This document shows positions 26,011 through 35,191 of a DNA stretch of 64,000 nt, piece after piece. Source of the DNA: Pseudomonas chlororaphis subsp. aurantiaca (GTDB lineage Bacteria > Pseudomonadota > Gammaproteobacteria > Pseudomonadales > Pseudomonadaceae). The stretch spans positions 4,092,001 through 4,156,000 of the forward strand of contig NZ_CP059162.1 of assembly GCF_013466605.1 (NCBI RefSeq). Direction: 5' to 3'. The notes below the pieces were generated by a model, which worked only from the letters and a program-made list of their open reading frames with translations, did not search any database and was not told the DNA's origin. Each line of letters begins with the position of its first letter. Position 1 is the first letter of the stretch. The position numbers and the translations under genes were made by a program.

Positions 26011-26961
26011 ATGATCCTGTTTCCCGGCTTGCTCGACCTCCCCCGCCAGTTGCGCCACCCCGAAGTGCGCGACCTGGCCTGGGTCATCCTCGCGCCACCG
26101 ATGCTCGACGAGACGCCCTGGCCACAGCGCCATCCGCTGGCCGGCAGCGACTGGGTGCAGGCACCGCAGTTGTTGGCGCATTGGCTGCATCAGCTGGACC
26201 AGGACGGCCGCGCCCTGCGCCGCTGGCTGGCCCTCGGGCCGACCAAACGCCTGGGCCTCTACTACGAACGCCTGTGGCAATTTGCCGTACAGCACGCGCC
26301 CGGCGTCGAGCTGCTGGCGGCCAACCTGCCGATCCGTCGCGCCGGCCACACTCTGGGCGAACTGGACATGCTGCTGCGCGATCGCGACGGCATTCACCAT
26401 CTGGAACTGGCGATCAAGCTCTACCTCGGCCCGCAACATGGCAACGGCACGAACACCGCGTTGTGGCTGGGCCCCGGCTGCCACGACCGCCTGGACCGCA
26501 AGCTGGCGCACTTGAACGAGCACCAGTTGCCGATCTCCGCCCGCGCCGACAGCCTGGAAGTGCTGGCGGCCATGGATATCCAGGACTTCAGCGCCCACCT
26601 GTGGCTCGGCGGCTACCTGCTCTACCCCTGGCCCGGCACCACGCAACCACCCCGCGGCGCCCACCCGCAGCACCTGCGCGGGCGTTGGCTGCACCAGCGC
26701 GACTGGCCGGCCTTTATCGCGCAAAGCCCGCCCGGACGCTGGCAACCCTTGCCACGCCAGGCCTGGCTGGCGCCAGCGTCCTACCCGGCGGAACAAACCT
26801 GGAGCGCCCCACAATTGCAAGCCTGGCTGGAGGAACTCGACCCGCACGCCCCGGCGCAGCTGCTGGTGCGCCTGACGGAAAACCGTGTCGGCGACTGGGA
26901 AGAAGCCGAACGCCTGTTCCTGGTGGCGGACCTCTGGCCGAATGTGCCGGGGACGGCTTGA
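26011..26961 (+). CDS. DUF1853 family protein
   Basis: A 316-residue soluble protein of the DUF1853 family, whose members in pseudomonads sit next to nadK. Recognisable parts are [20 protein letters not shown] near the N-terminus, [15 protein letters not shown], and an endonuclease-like core ([29 protein letters not shown]) with a D-(x)n-E-x-K pattern as in PD-(D/E)XK nucleases. A nuclease activity is inference from that pattern. The ATG at 26011 is used; an in-frame ATG at 25999 with AGG before it is an alternative. The end converges on arsB with 24 bases between. Confidence 0.85.
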   Translation: MILFPGLLDLPRQLRHPEVRDLAWVILAPPMLDETPWPQRHPLAGSDWVQAPQLLAHWLHQLDQDGRALRRWLALGPTKRLGLYYERLWQFAVQHAPGVELLAANLPIRRAGHTLGELDMLLRDRDGIHHLELAIKLYLGPQHGNGTNTALWLGPGCHDRLDRKLAHLNEHQLPISARADSLEVLAAMDIQDFSAHLWLGGYLLYPWPGTTQPPRGAHPQHLRGRWLHQRDWPAFIAQSPPGRWQPLPRQAWLAPASYPAEQTWSAPQLQAWLEELDPHAPAQLLVRLTENRVGDWEEAERLFLVADLWPNVPGTA

Positions 26962-26985
26962 GCCGCCCTCAGAACATCAGCGCCC

Positions 26986-28272
26986 TCACATCACCGACAA
27001 ACGCAGGGCCAACGCCGCCAGGGTCACCAGCAGCACCGGCAGGGTCAGCACGATGCCGACCTTGAAGTAGCGGCCCCAGCCGATATGGATATCCTTGCGA
27101 TCCAGCACATGCAGCCAGAGCAAGGTGGCCAGGCTGCCGATCGGGGTGATCTTCGGCCCCAGGTCGCTGCCGATCACGTTGGCGTAGATCATCGCGTCCT
27201 TGACCACGCCGCTGGCCTGGCTGGCGTCGATGGACAGCGCGCCGATCAGCACCGTCGGCAGGTTGTTCATGATCGATGACAGGACCGCGGTCAGCAGCCC
27301 GGTGCCCATGGCCGCGCCCCAGATGCCGTAGTCGGCGAAGCGGTCGAGCCAGCCGGCCAGATGGGTGGTCAGCCCGGCATTGCGCAGGCCGTACACCACC
27401 AGGTACATGCCAAGGGAGAAAATCACGATCTGCCACGGCGCTTCCTTGAGCACCTTGCGCGTGGAGATCTTGTGGCCCTTGGCCGCGATGCCCAGCAGCA
27501 AGGCCGCGCACACCGCCGAAATCGCGCTGATGGGAATGCCCAGCGGCTCCAGGGCAAAACAGCCCAGCAGCAGGATGATCAGCACCCACCAGCCGGCAAC
27601 GAAGGTAGCCTTGTCGTGGATCGCGCTGGCGGGCGGCTCCAGTTCCTTGGGGTTGTAGGCCTGCGGAATGTCGCGGCGGAAGAACCACAGCAGCACCGCC
27701 AGGGTCGCGGCCACGCTGACCAGGTTCACCGGCAGCATCACCGCGGCGTACTGGTTGAAGCCGATATTGAAGAAGTCTGCGGAAACGATGTTCACCAGAT
27801 TCGAGACCACCAGCGGCAGGCTCGCAGTATCAGCGATGAACCCGGCGCCCATGACGAACGCCAGGGTCGCGGCCCGGGAGAAGCGCAACGCCAGCAGCAT
27901 GGAGATCACGATCGGCGTGAGAATCAGCGCCGCCCCGTCGTTGGCGAACAGCGCCGACACCAGCGCCCCCAGCAGCACCATGAAGGCAAACAGCTTGCGT
28001 CCGCTGCCCTGCCCCCAACGCGCCACATGCAAGGCGGCCCAGGCGAAAAACCCGGCCTCGTCGAGCAGCAGGCTGATGATGATCAAGGCCACGAAGGTGC
28101 CGGTGGCGTTCCAGATGATCTGCCAGACCACCGGGATATCCGTCAGTTGCACCACCCCGAACAGCAACGCCAGCACCGCGCCGAACACCGCGCTCCAGCC
28201 CACGCCGAGGCCCTTGGGCTGCCAGATCACCAGGGTAATGGTCAGCAGGAAAATCAATGAAGCAGTCAGCAT
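26986..28272 (-). CDS. arsB: Arsenite efflux permease ArsB
   Basis: A 428-residue, roughly 12-helix inner-membrane transporter of the ArsB family, which exports arsenite and antimonite. Typical segments are [76 protein letters not shown] and [16 protein letters not shown]. It follows arsR by 41 bases on the same strand and so is under ArsR control. No arsC, arsA or arsD is in the window, so arsenate reduction must be supplied from elsewhere if the locus works in arsenate resistance. Confidence 0.95.
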   Translation of the reverse strand: MLTASLIFLLTITLVIWQPKGLGVGWSAVFGAVLALLFGVVQLTDIPVVWQIIWNATGTFVALIIISLLLDEAGFFAWAALHVARWGQGSGRKLFAFMVLLGALVSALFANDGAALILTPIVISMLLALRFSRAATLAFVMGAGFIADTASLPLVVSNLVNIVSADFFNIGFNQYAAVMLPVNLVSVAATLAVLLWFFRRDIPQAYNPKELEPPASAIHDKATFVAGWWVLIILLLGCFALEPLGIPISAISAVCAALLLGIAAKGHKISTRKVLKEAPWQIVIFSLGMYLVVYGLRNAGLTTHLAGWLDRFADYGIWGAAMGTGLLTAVLSSIMNNLPTVLIGALSIDASQASGVVKDAMIYANVIGSDLGPKITPIGSLATLLWLHVLDRKDIHIGWGRYFKVGIVLTLPVLLVTLAALALRLSVM

Positions 28273-28313
28273 GCCGGGCAGCCTTGAACAGGAAAAGTGA
28301 GGTGGATGGGAAT

Positions 28314-28661
28314 TCAGCAGCAGCGCACGGGGCGATCGGCCATGGTCTGCAAGCGTTGCAGGTCAGCCTGCAGCCAGGGGCTGTTGGCCTCCAGCGTGTC
28401 GTGCAGCAGCGTGGTCACCCAGGGTGACAATTGCGGGTGCAGCCGGTAGTAGATCCATTGCCCCTGGCGGCGATCGGCCAGCAGGCCGCAGCTGCGCAAC
28501 AGCGCCAGGTGCCGGGAGATCTTCGGCTGGCTCTGGCCCAGGGCGGCGGTCAGCTCACAGACACACAACTCGCCTTCGCGGGTCACGAGCAAGGCGATGC
28601 GGCTGCGGGTTTCGTCGGCAAGCGCCTTGAACAGCTCGGCGGGGTTGAGAGAATCGGACAC
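28314..28661 (-). CDS. arsR: Arsenic-responsive repressor ArsR
   Basis: A 115-residue winged-helix repressor of the ArsR/SmtB family. The metalloid-sensing Cys pair is in [13 protein letters not shown] and the recognition helix is [18 protein letters not shown]. Arsenite binding to the Cys site releases the protein from DNA. The GTG at 28661 is chosen because TGGAG lies eight bases upstream; a GTG three codons earlier has no proper ribosome site. It is followed by arsB, and a palindrome 29 bases upstream of the start is a likely operator. Confidence 0.93.
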   Translation of the reverse strand: MSDSLNPAELFKALADETRSRIALLVTREGELCVCELTAALGQSQPKISRHLALLRSCGLLADRRQGQWIYYRLHPQLSPWVTTLLHDTLEANSPWLQADLQRLQTMADRPVRCC

Positions 28662-28689
28662 CAGGGCCACTCCAGGCAGTTGGAGCGGC

Positions 28690-28705
28690 GAATATATGAA
28701 TATTC
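28690..28705. promoter_or_regulatory. Putative ArsR operator
   Basis: The inverted repeat GAATAT-N4-ATATTC lies 29 bases upstream of the arsR start in otherwise GC-rich DNA. Position and AT-rich dyad symmetry fit an ArsR-type operator. Confidence 0.55.
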
Positions 28706-28791
28706 AGATATACGGTAAAGCGCTTTTCTCACAGCGACAGGAATTCCCATCACCCGCGGAAGCCGGCTGGCCGACTCCCGCGGTGCCAGGA

Positions 28792-29349
28792 TCAGAGTTT
28801 TTTGTGCTGCTCGACCCACTGCGCGTAGGCATTGATGAACTTCTCCAGGAACGGCTTGAGCGACTCGGACAGCTTGCCCGCCTCGTCGAAGGCCGAACCG
28901 GCGCCGCTCAGGTAGGCTTCCGGCTGCTGCATGCACGGCACATTGAGGAACACCAGGGACTGGCGCAGGTGGTGGTTGGCGCCAAAACCGCCGATGGCGC
29001 CCGGGGATGCGCTGATCACCGCCCCCGGCTTGCCGTTCCAGGCGCTCTTGCCGTAGGGGCGCGACCCCACGTCGATGGCATTTTTCATCGGTGCGGGAAC
29101 CGAGCGGTTGTATTCCGGAGTGACGAACAGCACGGCATCGGCGGCGCTCACCTGCTCGCGGAACGCCTTGTAGGCCGCTGGCGGGTCTACATCGATATCT
29201 TCGTTGTAGAGCGGCAGGTCGCCGATCTCGACAATCTTCAACCGCAGGTTGGCCGGCGCCAGTTCCGCCAGGGCCAGCGCCACTTTCCGGTTGATCGAGG
29301 CCTTCCTCAGGCTGCCGACCAGTACTGCAATCGTGTAGACGTTGCTCAT
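28792..29349 (-). CDS. NAD(P)H-dependent FMN reductase (ChrR/YieF-like)
   Basis: A 185-residue flavodoxin-fold reductase. Conserved parts are VLVGSLRKASINRKVALAL (FMN phosphate loop), LPLYNEDID, VLFVTPEYNRSVPAPMKNAID and the glycine-rich SPGAIGGFGANHHLRQSLVFL. These are hallmarks of the ChrR/AzoR-like NADPH-dependent FMN reductases that reduce quinones and, incidentally, chromate. It lies upstream of arsR on the same strand but is separated by 121 bases including the operator, so it is likely an independent unit. It is shorter than ArsH and lacks the ArsH N-terminal extension, so ArsH is not proposed. Confidence 0.9.
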   Translation of the reverse strand: MSNVYTIAVLVGSLRKASINRKVALALAELAPANLRLKIVEIGDLPLYNEDIDVDPPAAYKAFREQVSAADAVLFVTPEYNRSVPAPMKNAIDVGSRPYGKSAWNGKPGAVISASPGAIGGFGANHHLRQSLVFLNVPCMQQPEAYLSGAGSAFDEAGKLSESLKPFLEKFINAYAQWVEQHKKL

Positions 29350-29577
29350 AGTGCATTCCCGACTTCTGGTTGAGGAGGCTGGTAGTTATAGATGATCCAC
29401 CCCGATCACAGCCACCTTGCCCCAGGAAATTCCACGGGGTTTTCCAGGCCCTTATTCCACTGCACCTCAGTCGCGTTCAGGGCCGCGGACTATTTTTTTC
29501 CCATCGCTAAACTTACTTCGCCCAGACACGGTCTACAGGACCGCAAATTGAGTGTTTTATCTCCAGAGGCTCTAAAG

Positions 29578-29814
29578 ATGGCAGCAGTACTCGTCGGACA
29601 ATTTCATGCAAGGGATGCGGAAGGCCGTGTCTATTCGGTGCATGAGTTCCAGGAATCCACTCCCTCGCCAGAGGGCATCGCCGGCTCGGAGCCCGTTACC
29701 ACCTATCGCCTGGCCATTGGCGACCGCGTCAACAAAATGGACGACAACCAGTTCCTCCTCGTGCAATCGGGCATTACTCTCATTCGCGAACCCGAGACCA
29801 TCCTTCCTTCATAA
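29578..29814 (+). CDS. Small conserved hypothetical protein, 78 aa
   Basis: A 78-residue soluble protein (MAAVLVGQFHARDAEGRVYS, then VHEFQ and RLAIGDRVNKMDDNQFLL), predicted beta-rich, with no signal peptide. No named family is recognised. The ATG at 29578 has AGAGG about eight bases before it; the frame extends upstream, but without a good start site and with a different amino-acid bias. It precedes a LysR gene by 86 bases on the same strand. Confidence 0.7.
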   Translation: MAAVLVGQFHARDAEGRVYSVHEFQESTPSPEGIAGSEPVTTYRLAIGDRVNKMDDNQFLLVQSGITLIREPETILPS

Positions 29815-29900
29815 CGTGCCGTTATGAGCAGAAGTCATATGGGCGGACATGAGTTAGGATTCAGTGTGAATCCCTCACCGGCTGGACATGGACTTCAAGC

Positions 29901-30794
29901 ATGCGTTTACGTCATATCGAAGTGATTCAGGCGCTCCTGCAAACCGGACACCTGGGCACGGCCGCCGAGCTGCTGCAACTGCCGGTGGCCGAGGTGGAAA
30001 CGCTCCTGCGCGACGCCGAAAGCCAATCGGGTTTCATGCTCTTCGCCAGTGTTCGCGGACGCCTGCAAGCCACCCGGGAGGCCCGCGAGCTGCAGCCGGC
30101 GATCGCTACCCTGTATGACGCCTTCGAACCCGTGCAACGCCTGGCCGACAGCCTGAAGCAATACCAGGCGCCGCCCTTGCGCATCATCGGCACCCCGCCC
30201 CTGGCCCAGCAACTGTTGCCACAGAGCATCGCCGCCCTGCGCCGGCGTTTTCCCGATACCCCGTGCAACCTCGCCAGCCAGAGCACCCGCGACATGGTCA
30301 AGAGCCTGTTGCTGCGCGAAGGCGACCTGGGCCTGAGCCTGCACAACCCCGACCACCCCGATATCCAGTGCGCCGCCCTGGCCCAGGGCAAGCTGCAACT
30401 GCTCGCCCCTCACGGCTGGCTGCAACCGAAACAGAAGTACATTTCCCTGCAGGACCTGGCGGGCCAGGCCATGGTTGGCCTGGAAGGCCAGGACCCGCTG
30501 AGTGTGACCCTGGACAGCAAGCTGCAGAACCTGCGCCCGAGCCCGACGATCCACACCCGGGTACAGACCCACCAGATGATGCGCAGCATGGTCGAGGCCG
30601 GCGAAGGCCTGGCGATTGTCGACCCCTTCACCGCCCTCGGGGCGCGCGAGGGTGGCCTGGACGTCTGCCCGCTGTCGCCACCGATCCCGGTCACCCTCTA
30701 TGCCCTGACCCGCAGCGGCAACCCGTCCTCGCCGACCCTGGAGGCGCTGCTGGAAACCCTCACGGAAAAGGCTGAAGGCATGCTGGCCGGCTAG
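29901..30794 (+). CDS. LysR-family transcriptional regulator
   Basis: A 297-residue LysR-type regulator. The N-terminal winged helix-turn-helix is somewhat diverged (RLRHIEVIQALLQTGHLGTAAELLQLPVAEVETLLRDAE); the effector-binding domain follows (PLRIIGTPPLAQQLLPQSIAALRRRFPD, VEAGEGLAIVDPFTAL). Target and effector are not evident; the neighbours are a small hypothetical gene and a convergent acetyltransferase. Its stop overlaps the stop of the opposite-strand acetyltransferase gene in the sequence CTAG. Confidence 0.88.
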   Translation: MRLRHIEVIQALLQTGHLGTAAELLQLPVAEVETLLRDAESQSGFMLFASVRGRLQATREARELQPAIATLYDAFEPVQRLADSLKQYQAPPLRIIGTPPLAQQLLPQSIAALRRRFPDTPCNLASQSTRDMVKSLLLREGDLGLSLHNPDHPDIQCAALAQGKLQLLAPHGWLQPKQKYISLQDLAGQAMVGLEGQDPLSVTLDSKLQNLRPSPTIHTRVQTHQMMRSMVEAGEGLAIVDPFTALGAREGGLDVCPLSPPIPVTLYALTRSGNPSSPTLEALLETLTEKAEGMLAG

Positions 30795-31381
30795 ACCCCG
30801 GCTTCCCGTGCCAGCTCGTCGTTGAACAGCCGATACCAGAAAATCGCCACCTCGGCCGTGGTCGGATCGATCCCGCGGTAACGCAGATGATCGATGCCGC
30901 CGACCACATAACCGCAGCGCTCATAGAGCCGGCAGGCCCCCAGGTTGTTGTTCTGGGTCTCGAGCATGATGCCCGGCAGTTTTTTCTTGCGGCTCCAGAA
31001 CTGCGCCACATCCAGCAAGGCCTTGGCCACCCCGTGGCGCCGCGCCGGCGCGTGCACCGCCAGCTCGTCGATATGGGCGTAACCGTTCCAGTTGGTGCTG
31101 ACCACCACATGGCCGACCGGCTCGTCGTCCAGGTAGGCCATGAACACCGCGCTGTCGGCGGCATCGCGATAGCTGCTGAATTCTTCGGGGTCGATGCCGT
31201 AGCACTTGCGGTACGGGATGATGTGATGCAGTGGCCACTTGGCCACCGACTGCCCGCTCTGTGCCTGGGCATAGGCGCTGACTTCGAAGCTGAAGTCGCT
31301 GCCCCAGACATACGCGGCGAAACCGTCGTCGGCGACGCGCACCGACAGGCCGGGGTACTTGGGATTGATCATTGGCTGCAT
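30791..31381 (-). CDS. GNAT family N-acetyltransferase
   Basis: A 196-residue protein with the GNAT core: VFMAYLDDEPVGHVVVSTNW, then HIDELAVHAPARRHGVAKALLDVAQFW (acetyl-CoA binding loop RRHGVA), MLETQNNNLGACRLYERCGYVVGG and a C-terminal YRLFNDELARE. The substrate is unknown. It follows ldcA closely on the same strand, and the longest possible start (31411) overlaps the end of ldcA, so the two are probably one operon. The start at 31381 is used; 31372 and 31411 are alternatives. Confidence 0.87.
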   Translation of the reverse strand: MQPMINPKYPGLSVRVADDGFAAYVWGSDFSFEVSAYAQAQSGQSVAKWPLHHIIPYRKCYGIDPEEFSSYRDAADSAVFMAYLDDEPVGHVVVSTNWNGYAHIDELAVHAPARRHGVAKALLDVAQFWSRKKKLPGIMLETQNNNLGACRLYERCGYVVGGIDHLRYRGIDPTTAEVAIFWYRLFNDELAREAGV

Positions 31382-31395
31382 AGCGGGAAACGTCC

Positions 31396-33651
31396 TCAAA
31401 CCTTGATGCAATCGACGGTGTACTGCCGCCCATTGCCTTCGTCTTCATGCTGCAATCCATGCACATCCGCGACAAAGCCGGGAAAGCTGCTATCGAACGT
31501 ACGGGCGAAAGCCAGGTAATCGATGATCGAGCGGGTCGATTCGGTAAAGCGCTCGCCCGGCATGATCAGGGGAATACCCGGCGGGTACGGCACCAGCATC
31601 ACCGCCGCCACCCGCCCGGCGAGGGCATCGATGGACACCGCCTCGACCTCGCCCCGCACCAGCTGATCGTAGGCGTCGGCGGGCTTCATCGCCACCTCGG
31701 GCAGCACGGTGTACATGCGCTTGAGGTGCTTGGCCGTGGCATTGCTGCGGTAGCAGGCATGCAACTGATCGCAGAGGTCGCGCAGCCCCATGCCCTGGTA
31801 GCGCACCATGTCCTGCCGGGCGATGCTCGGCAGGCAGGCGGCGAGGCTGACATTGGCGTCGTAGTTGCGCTTGAACTCCAGCAACTCGGTCAGCAGCGTA
31901 CTCCACTTGCCTTTGGTGATGCCCATGGAAAACAGCACCAGGAACGAATACAGGCCGGTCTTTTCCACCACTAGGCCACGTTCCCAGAGGAACTTGCTGA
32001 CCACCGCCGCCGGTATCCCGCGCTCGCTCAGGGCACCGCCAGCAGTGAGCCCGGGCATCACCAGGGTGACCTTGATCGGATCCAGCAGTACATAATCATC
32101 GGTCACCCCGGCGAACCCGTGCCACTCCCCTTCCGGCTCCAGCAGCCAGTCCTCGGTGCTGACCTGGTCGATGCCTTCCACCCGCTCCGGCTGCCAGATG
32201 GAAAACCACCAGTCGTCCGCGGCGATGTGCTGGCGCAGGTTGGCCAGGGCGCGACGGAAGCTCAGGGCCTCGTCGAACATTTCCTGCAGCAGCGAGCGCC
32301 CCGCCGGCCCTTCCATCATCGCCGAGGCCACGTCCAGCGAAGCGATGATGCTGTACTGCGGCGAGGTGGAGATGTGCATCATGAAGGCTTCGTTGAAGCG
32401 GTCGCGGTCCAGCTGCCGGGCGCCGCCGTCCTGCACATGGATCATCGAGGCCTGGCTGAAGGCTGCCAGCAGCTTGTGGGTGGAATGGGTGGTGAACACC
32501 AGCGGGCTGTCGGCGCTGCGCGAGGTGCCCATGCCGTAGCGCCCCTCGAAGAACTCATGGAAGGCCGCGTAGGCGTACCAGGCCTCGTCGAAATGCAGCA
32601 CCTCGACGCTGTTGCCCAGGCTCTGCTTGATCAGCTCGGCGTTGTAGCAGAGGCCGTCGTAGGTCGAGTTGGTGACCACCGCCAGCTTGACCAAGGCCTG
32701 CCGCCCCTGGGTCAGCGGGTTGGCGTCGATCTTGGCCTGGATCGACTCGCGGCTGAATTCGCTCAGCGGGATCGGGCCGATGATCCCCAGCTCGTTGCGC
32801 TCCGGACAGAGGAACAGCGGGATCGCGCCGGTCATGATGATCGAGTGCAGCACCGACTTGTGGCAGTTGCGATCCACCAGCACCAGGTCATCGCGACCGA
32901 CCATGGAATGCCAGACAATCTTGTTGGCGGTCGAGGTGCCGTTGATCACGAAAAAGGTGTGGTCGGCGCCGAAATTGCGCGCGGCCCGCGCCTCGGCTTC
33001 CGCCAGGGGCCCGGTATGATCGAGCAGCGAGCCCAGCTCCGGGACCGACACCGACAAGTCCGAACGCAGGGTGTTCTCGCCGAAGAACTGATGGAACGCC
33101 TGGCCCACCGGGCTTTTGCGATAGGCCACGCCACCGCCGTGCCCCGGGGTGTGCCAGGAATAGTTGGAGTCCGCCGTATGTTGCACCAGCGCCTTGAAGA
33201 ACGGCGGCAACAGGCCATCAAGGTAATTGCGCGCCGCCCGCGCCACCTGCCGCGCCAGAAACGGCACGGTGTCTTCGAACAGGTAAAGAATGCCGCGCAG
33301 TTGATTGAGCTCGCTCATGGCGTCGGCCGGGGCGTTTTCCAGGGTCACCTGCTCGCCCAGGGCGAAGATCGGCAGGTTCGGCGCGCGCACCCGGGCCAGG
33401 CGGATCAGTTCCACCATGTTCTGCAGCAGGTGGGTGTTTTCCCCGGCGCCTTCGGCGGCGATCAGCATGCAGGCCAGGCCGTGATGGGTCGAAGCCACCA
33501 GGCGCCCTTCGGCATAGTCCACCGCGGAAAAGATGCTGAAGCCTTCCTGCTCCAGTTCCCTGGCGATCCCCCGCACCCGGTCGCCGGCCACCGTGTCGGC
33601 CTTGATGTCGCGATGCACGATAAGGACGGGGAATTTCAGGTCTTTGTACAT
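31396..33651 (-). CDS. ldcA: L-lysine decarboxylase (Orn/Lys/Arg decarboxylase family)
   Basis: The 751-residue fold-type I PLP enzyme has an N-terminal receiver-like wing domain (YKDLKFPVLIVHRDIKADTV). The catalytic core has SWHTPGHGGGVAYRKSPVG, VDRNCHKSVLHSI and HFDEAWYAYAAFH, and the PLP-binding lysine K393 lies in FTTHSTHKLLAAFSQAS. It closely matches P. aeruginosa LdcA (PA1818, 751 aa), the lysine decarboxylase that makes cadaverine. The ATG at 33651 is chosen because the protein then begins MYKDLKF as in that enzyme; an ATG four codons upstream is possible. Position next to dnaQ repeats the PAO1 arrangement. Confidence 0.94.
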   Translation of the reverse strand: MYKDLKFPVLIVHRDIKADTVAGDRVRGIARELEQEGFSIFSAVDYAEGRLVASTHHGLACMLIAAEGAGENTHLLQNMVELIRLARVRAPNLPIFALGEQVTLENAPADAMSELNQLRGILYLFEDTVPFLARQVARAARNYLDGLLPPFFKALVQHTADSNYSWHTPGHGGGVAYRKSPVGQAFHQFFGENTLRSDLSVSVPELGSLLDHTGPLAEAEARAARNFGADHTFFVINGTSTANKIVWHSMVGRDDLVLVDRNCHKSVLHSIIMTGAIPLFLCPERNELGIIGPIPLSEFSRESIQAKIDANPLTQGRQALVKLAVVTNSTYDGLCYNAELIKQSLGNSVEVLHFDEAWYAYAAFHEFFEGRYGMGTSRSADSPLVFTTHSTHKLLAAFSQASMIHVQDGGARQLDRDRFNEAFMMHISTSPQYSIIASLDVASAMMEGPAGRSLLQEMFDEALSFRRALANLRQHIAADDWWFSIWQPERVEGIDQVSTEDWLLEPEGEWHGFAGVTDDYVLLDPIKVTLVMPGLTAGGALSERGIPAAVVSKFLWERGLVVEKTGLYSFLVLFSMGITKGKWSTLLTELLEFKRNYDANVSLAACLPSIARQDMVRYQGMGLRDLCDQLHACYRSNATAKHLKRMYTVLPEVAMKPADAYDQLVRGEVEAVSIDALAGRVAAVMLVPYPPGIPLIMPGERFTESTRSIIDYLAFARTFDSSFPGFVADVHGLQHEDEGNGRQYTVDCIKV

Positions 33652-33770
33652 GGCACCAGGCATCCTGAGGCGGCGGACAAGGGCCCGCCAATCACCTCAG
33701 GGTAGAAGCTCGGGGGCCGGCGCGGAACCCCGTCAACGACCTCTTGTAACAAAAGGTCGCCCACGAACAA

Positions 33771-34529
33771 CTACTGTTGCTGGGCCTTGGCCTCGGCCAG
33801 TTGGGTCCAGAGCGCCGGAGCACCGGCGGATTTGGCGATGATCTCGAGACGCACCTGGTGCTCGGCCAGTTCGGCTTCGCTGGCGCGAATGACCCGCCCA
33901 CGCTGGCGATCCGCCGACAGACGACGGATTTCGCTGGCGCTGTTGCCCGAACCTTCGCTGCCGTTGCCGTCCGAGGCGTTGCCGGCCAGGGACAGGCTGG
34001 TCTGGCCGCCGGTCATGGTCAGGTAGACGTCGGCGAGAATCTCCGAGTCGAGCAAGGCGCCGTGCAGCTCACGACCGGAGTTGTCGACGTCATAGCGCTT
34101 GCACAAGGCATCGAGGCTGTTGCGCTGGCCAGGGTGACGTTCCCGGGCCATCAACAGGGTGTCGAGGATGGTGCAGTGCTGAGTGATGTCGGCGCGGTCG
34201 TGCTGGCCTATCAGGGCGAATTCGTTGTTGATGAAGCCAACGTCGAACGCCGCGTTGTGGATGATCAGCTGCGCGCCCTGGATGAATTCGAAGAACTCGT
34301 CGGCGACTTCGGCGAAGCGCGGCTTGCCCACCAGGAACTCGTTGGTGATGCCGTGGACGCCGATCGCGCCCTCGTCGCTCTCGCGATCCGGTTGCAGGTA
34401 GACGTGGAAATGCCGACCGGTCAGGCGCCGTCCGATCAACTCGACGCAACCGATTTCAATGATCCGGTGGCCGTCGGTCACCGGCATGCCGGTGGTTTCG
34501 GTATCGAGTACAACAGATCTGTTGGCCAT
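33771..34529 (-). CDS. dnaQ: DNA polymerase III epsilon subunit (proofreading exonuclease)
   Basis: The 252-residue 3'-5' exonuclease subunit of the replicative polymerase. DEDDh exonuclease motifs: VVLDTETTGMP (D9, E11), IIHNAAFDVGFIN and HGALLDSEIL (the H-x4-D pair). A clamp-binding-like motif QTSLSL lies after the exonuclease domain, then a linker rich in Gly/Ser/Asn and the C-terminal polymerase-binding part. In enterobacteria and PAO1 it neighbours rnhA; here two opposite-strand genes lie between. Confidence 0.96.
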   Translation of the reverse strand: MANRSVVLDTETTGMPVTDGHRIIEIGCVELIGRRLTGRHFHVYLQPDRESDEGAIGVHGITNEFLVGKPRFAEVADEFFEFIQGAQLIIHNAAFDVGFINNEFALIGQHDRADITQHCTILDTLLMARERHPGQRNSLDALCKRYDVDNSGRELHGALLDSEILADVYLTMTGGQTSLSLAGNASDGNGSEGSGNSASEIRRLSADRQRGRVIRASEAELAEHQVRLEIIAKSAGAPALWTQLAEAKAQQQ

Positions 34530-34724
34530 CAGGGGTCAGTTCTCAACGGTGGAAGTCTTTCAAGGCGCGGGATTTTAGCACGCTCTCGCGGCATGACACG
34601 CATGGCGGATTCGCCTGGCTCCGGCGTGCGCAGTTTTTAACAATCATTCGCAAAGCTCATGCAGTTTGCCGCACAGGGGCTTGTTAGGGTGCGCGACGAT
34701 ATTTCCAGCGGACTCCACCCTGCC

Positions 34725-35048
34725 ATGACCACCTGCAAAACCCGCCTGACCTTTCTGCTCTGCGCCTGCCTGTTCGCCGACATCGGCCAGGCCACCAGCC
34801 TGGTGATCAGCACCGACATCACCATGAGCCTGGCCTTGAGCACGACCGAAGGCAGTTCGAAAGCCACCAGCTCGTTCAAGGACGACAAACTGGTGCTCGC
34901 CGCCAAGACCGATGCCACGGCCTTTGTCGCCAGCGCCGGCGAGATCCGCGGCGCCCAGCTGGAAGCGGCCATGCGGCACATTCGCCAGACGCTCGGCAAC
35001 CCAGGGTACTCAGACCTGCAACTGGCCAGCGCCATCCTTACGCTTTGA
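34725..35048 (+). CDS. DUF2388 family small exported protein
   Basis: A 107-residue exported protein. The signal peptide (TRLTFLLCACLFADIGQATS) is followed by a mature domain matching the Pseudomonas DUF2388 family: SFKDDKLVLAAKTDATAFVAS, GEIRGAQLEAAMRHIRQTL, SDLQLASAILTL. Function unknown; pseudomonads often carry several paralogues. It is transcribed divergently from dnaQ, with about 195 bases between the start codons for both promoters. Confidence 0.85.
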   Translation: MTTCKTRLTFLLCACLFADIGQATSLVISTDITMSLALSTTEGSSKATSSFKDDKLVLAAKTDATAFVASAGEIRGAQLEAAMRHIRQTLGNPGYSDLQLASAILTL

Positions 35049-35191
35049 TCGCCCCGAAACAGGGCCACTAATTCACCCCGCACACCACGCGTTTCTTTAA
35101 ATGAGCAAGGTCATTGCGCTACCGTACGGCCCACTCAGGCGGGCGGGGCTGGCACCCGGCCTTGCACTCATTTCCAGGAAACCACCCTCCC

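Noticed and set aside
28792..29349. ArsH assignment for the flavin reductase next to arsR
   Set aside because: At 185 residues it is too short and lacks the ArsH extension; the motifs fit ChrR-type reductases better.
33735..33757. Hairpin CGACCT...AGGTCG as dnaQ terminator
   Set aside because: The stem is only six pairs with a long loop and no T-run on the dnaQ strand, so it is not supported.
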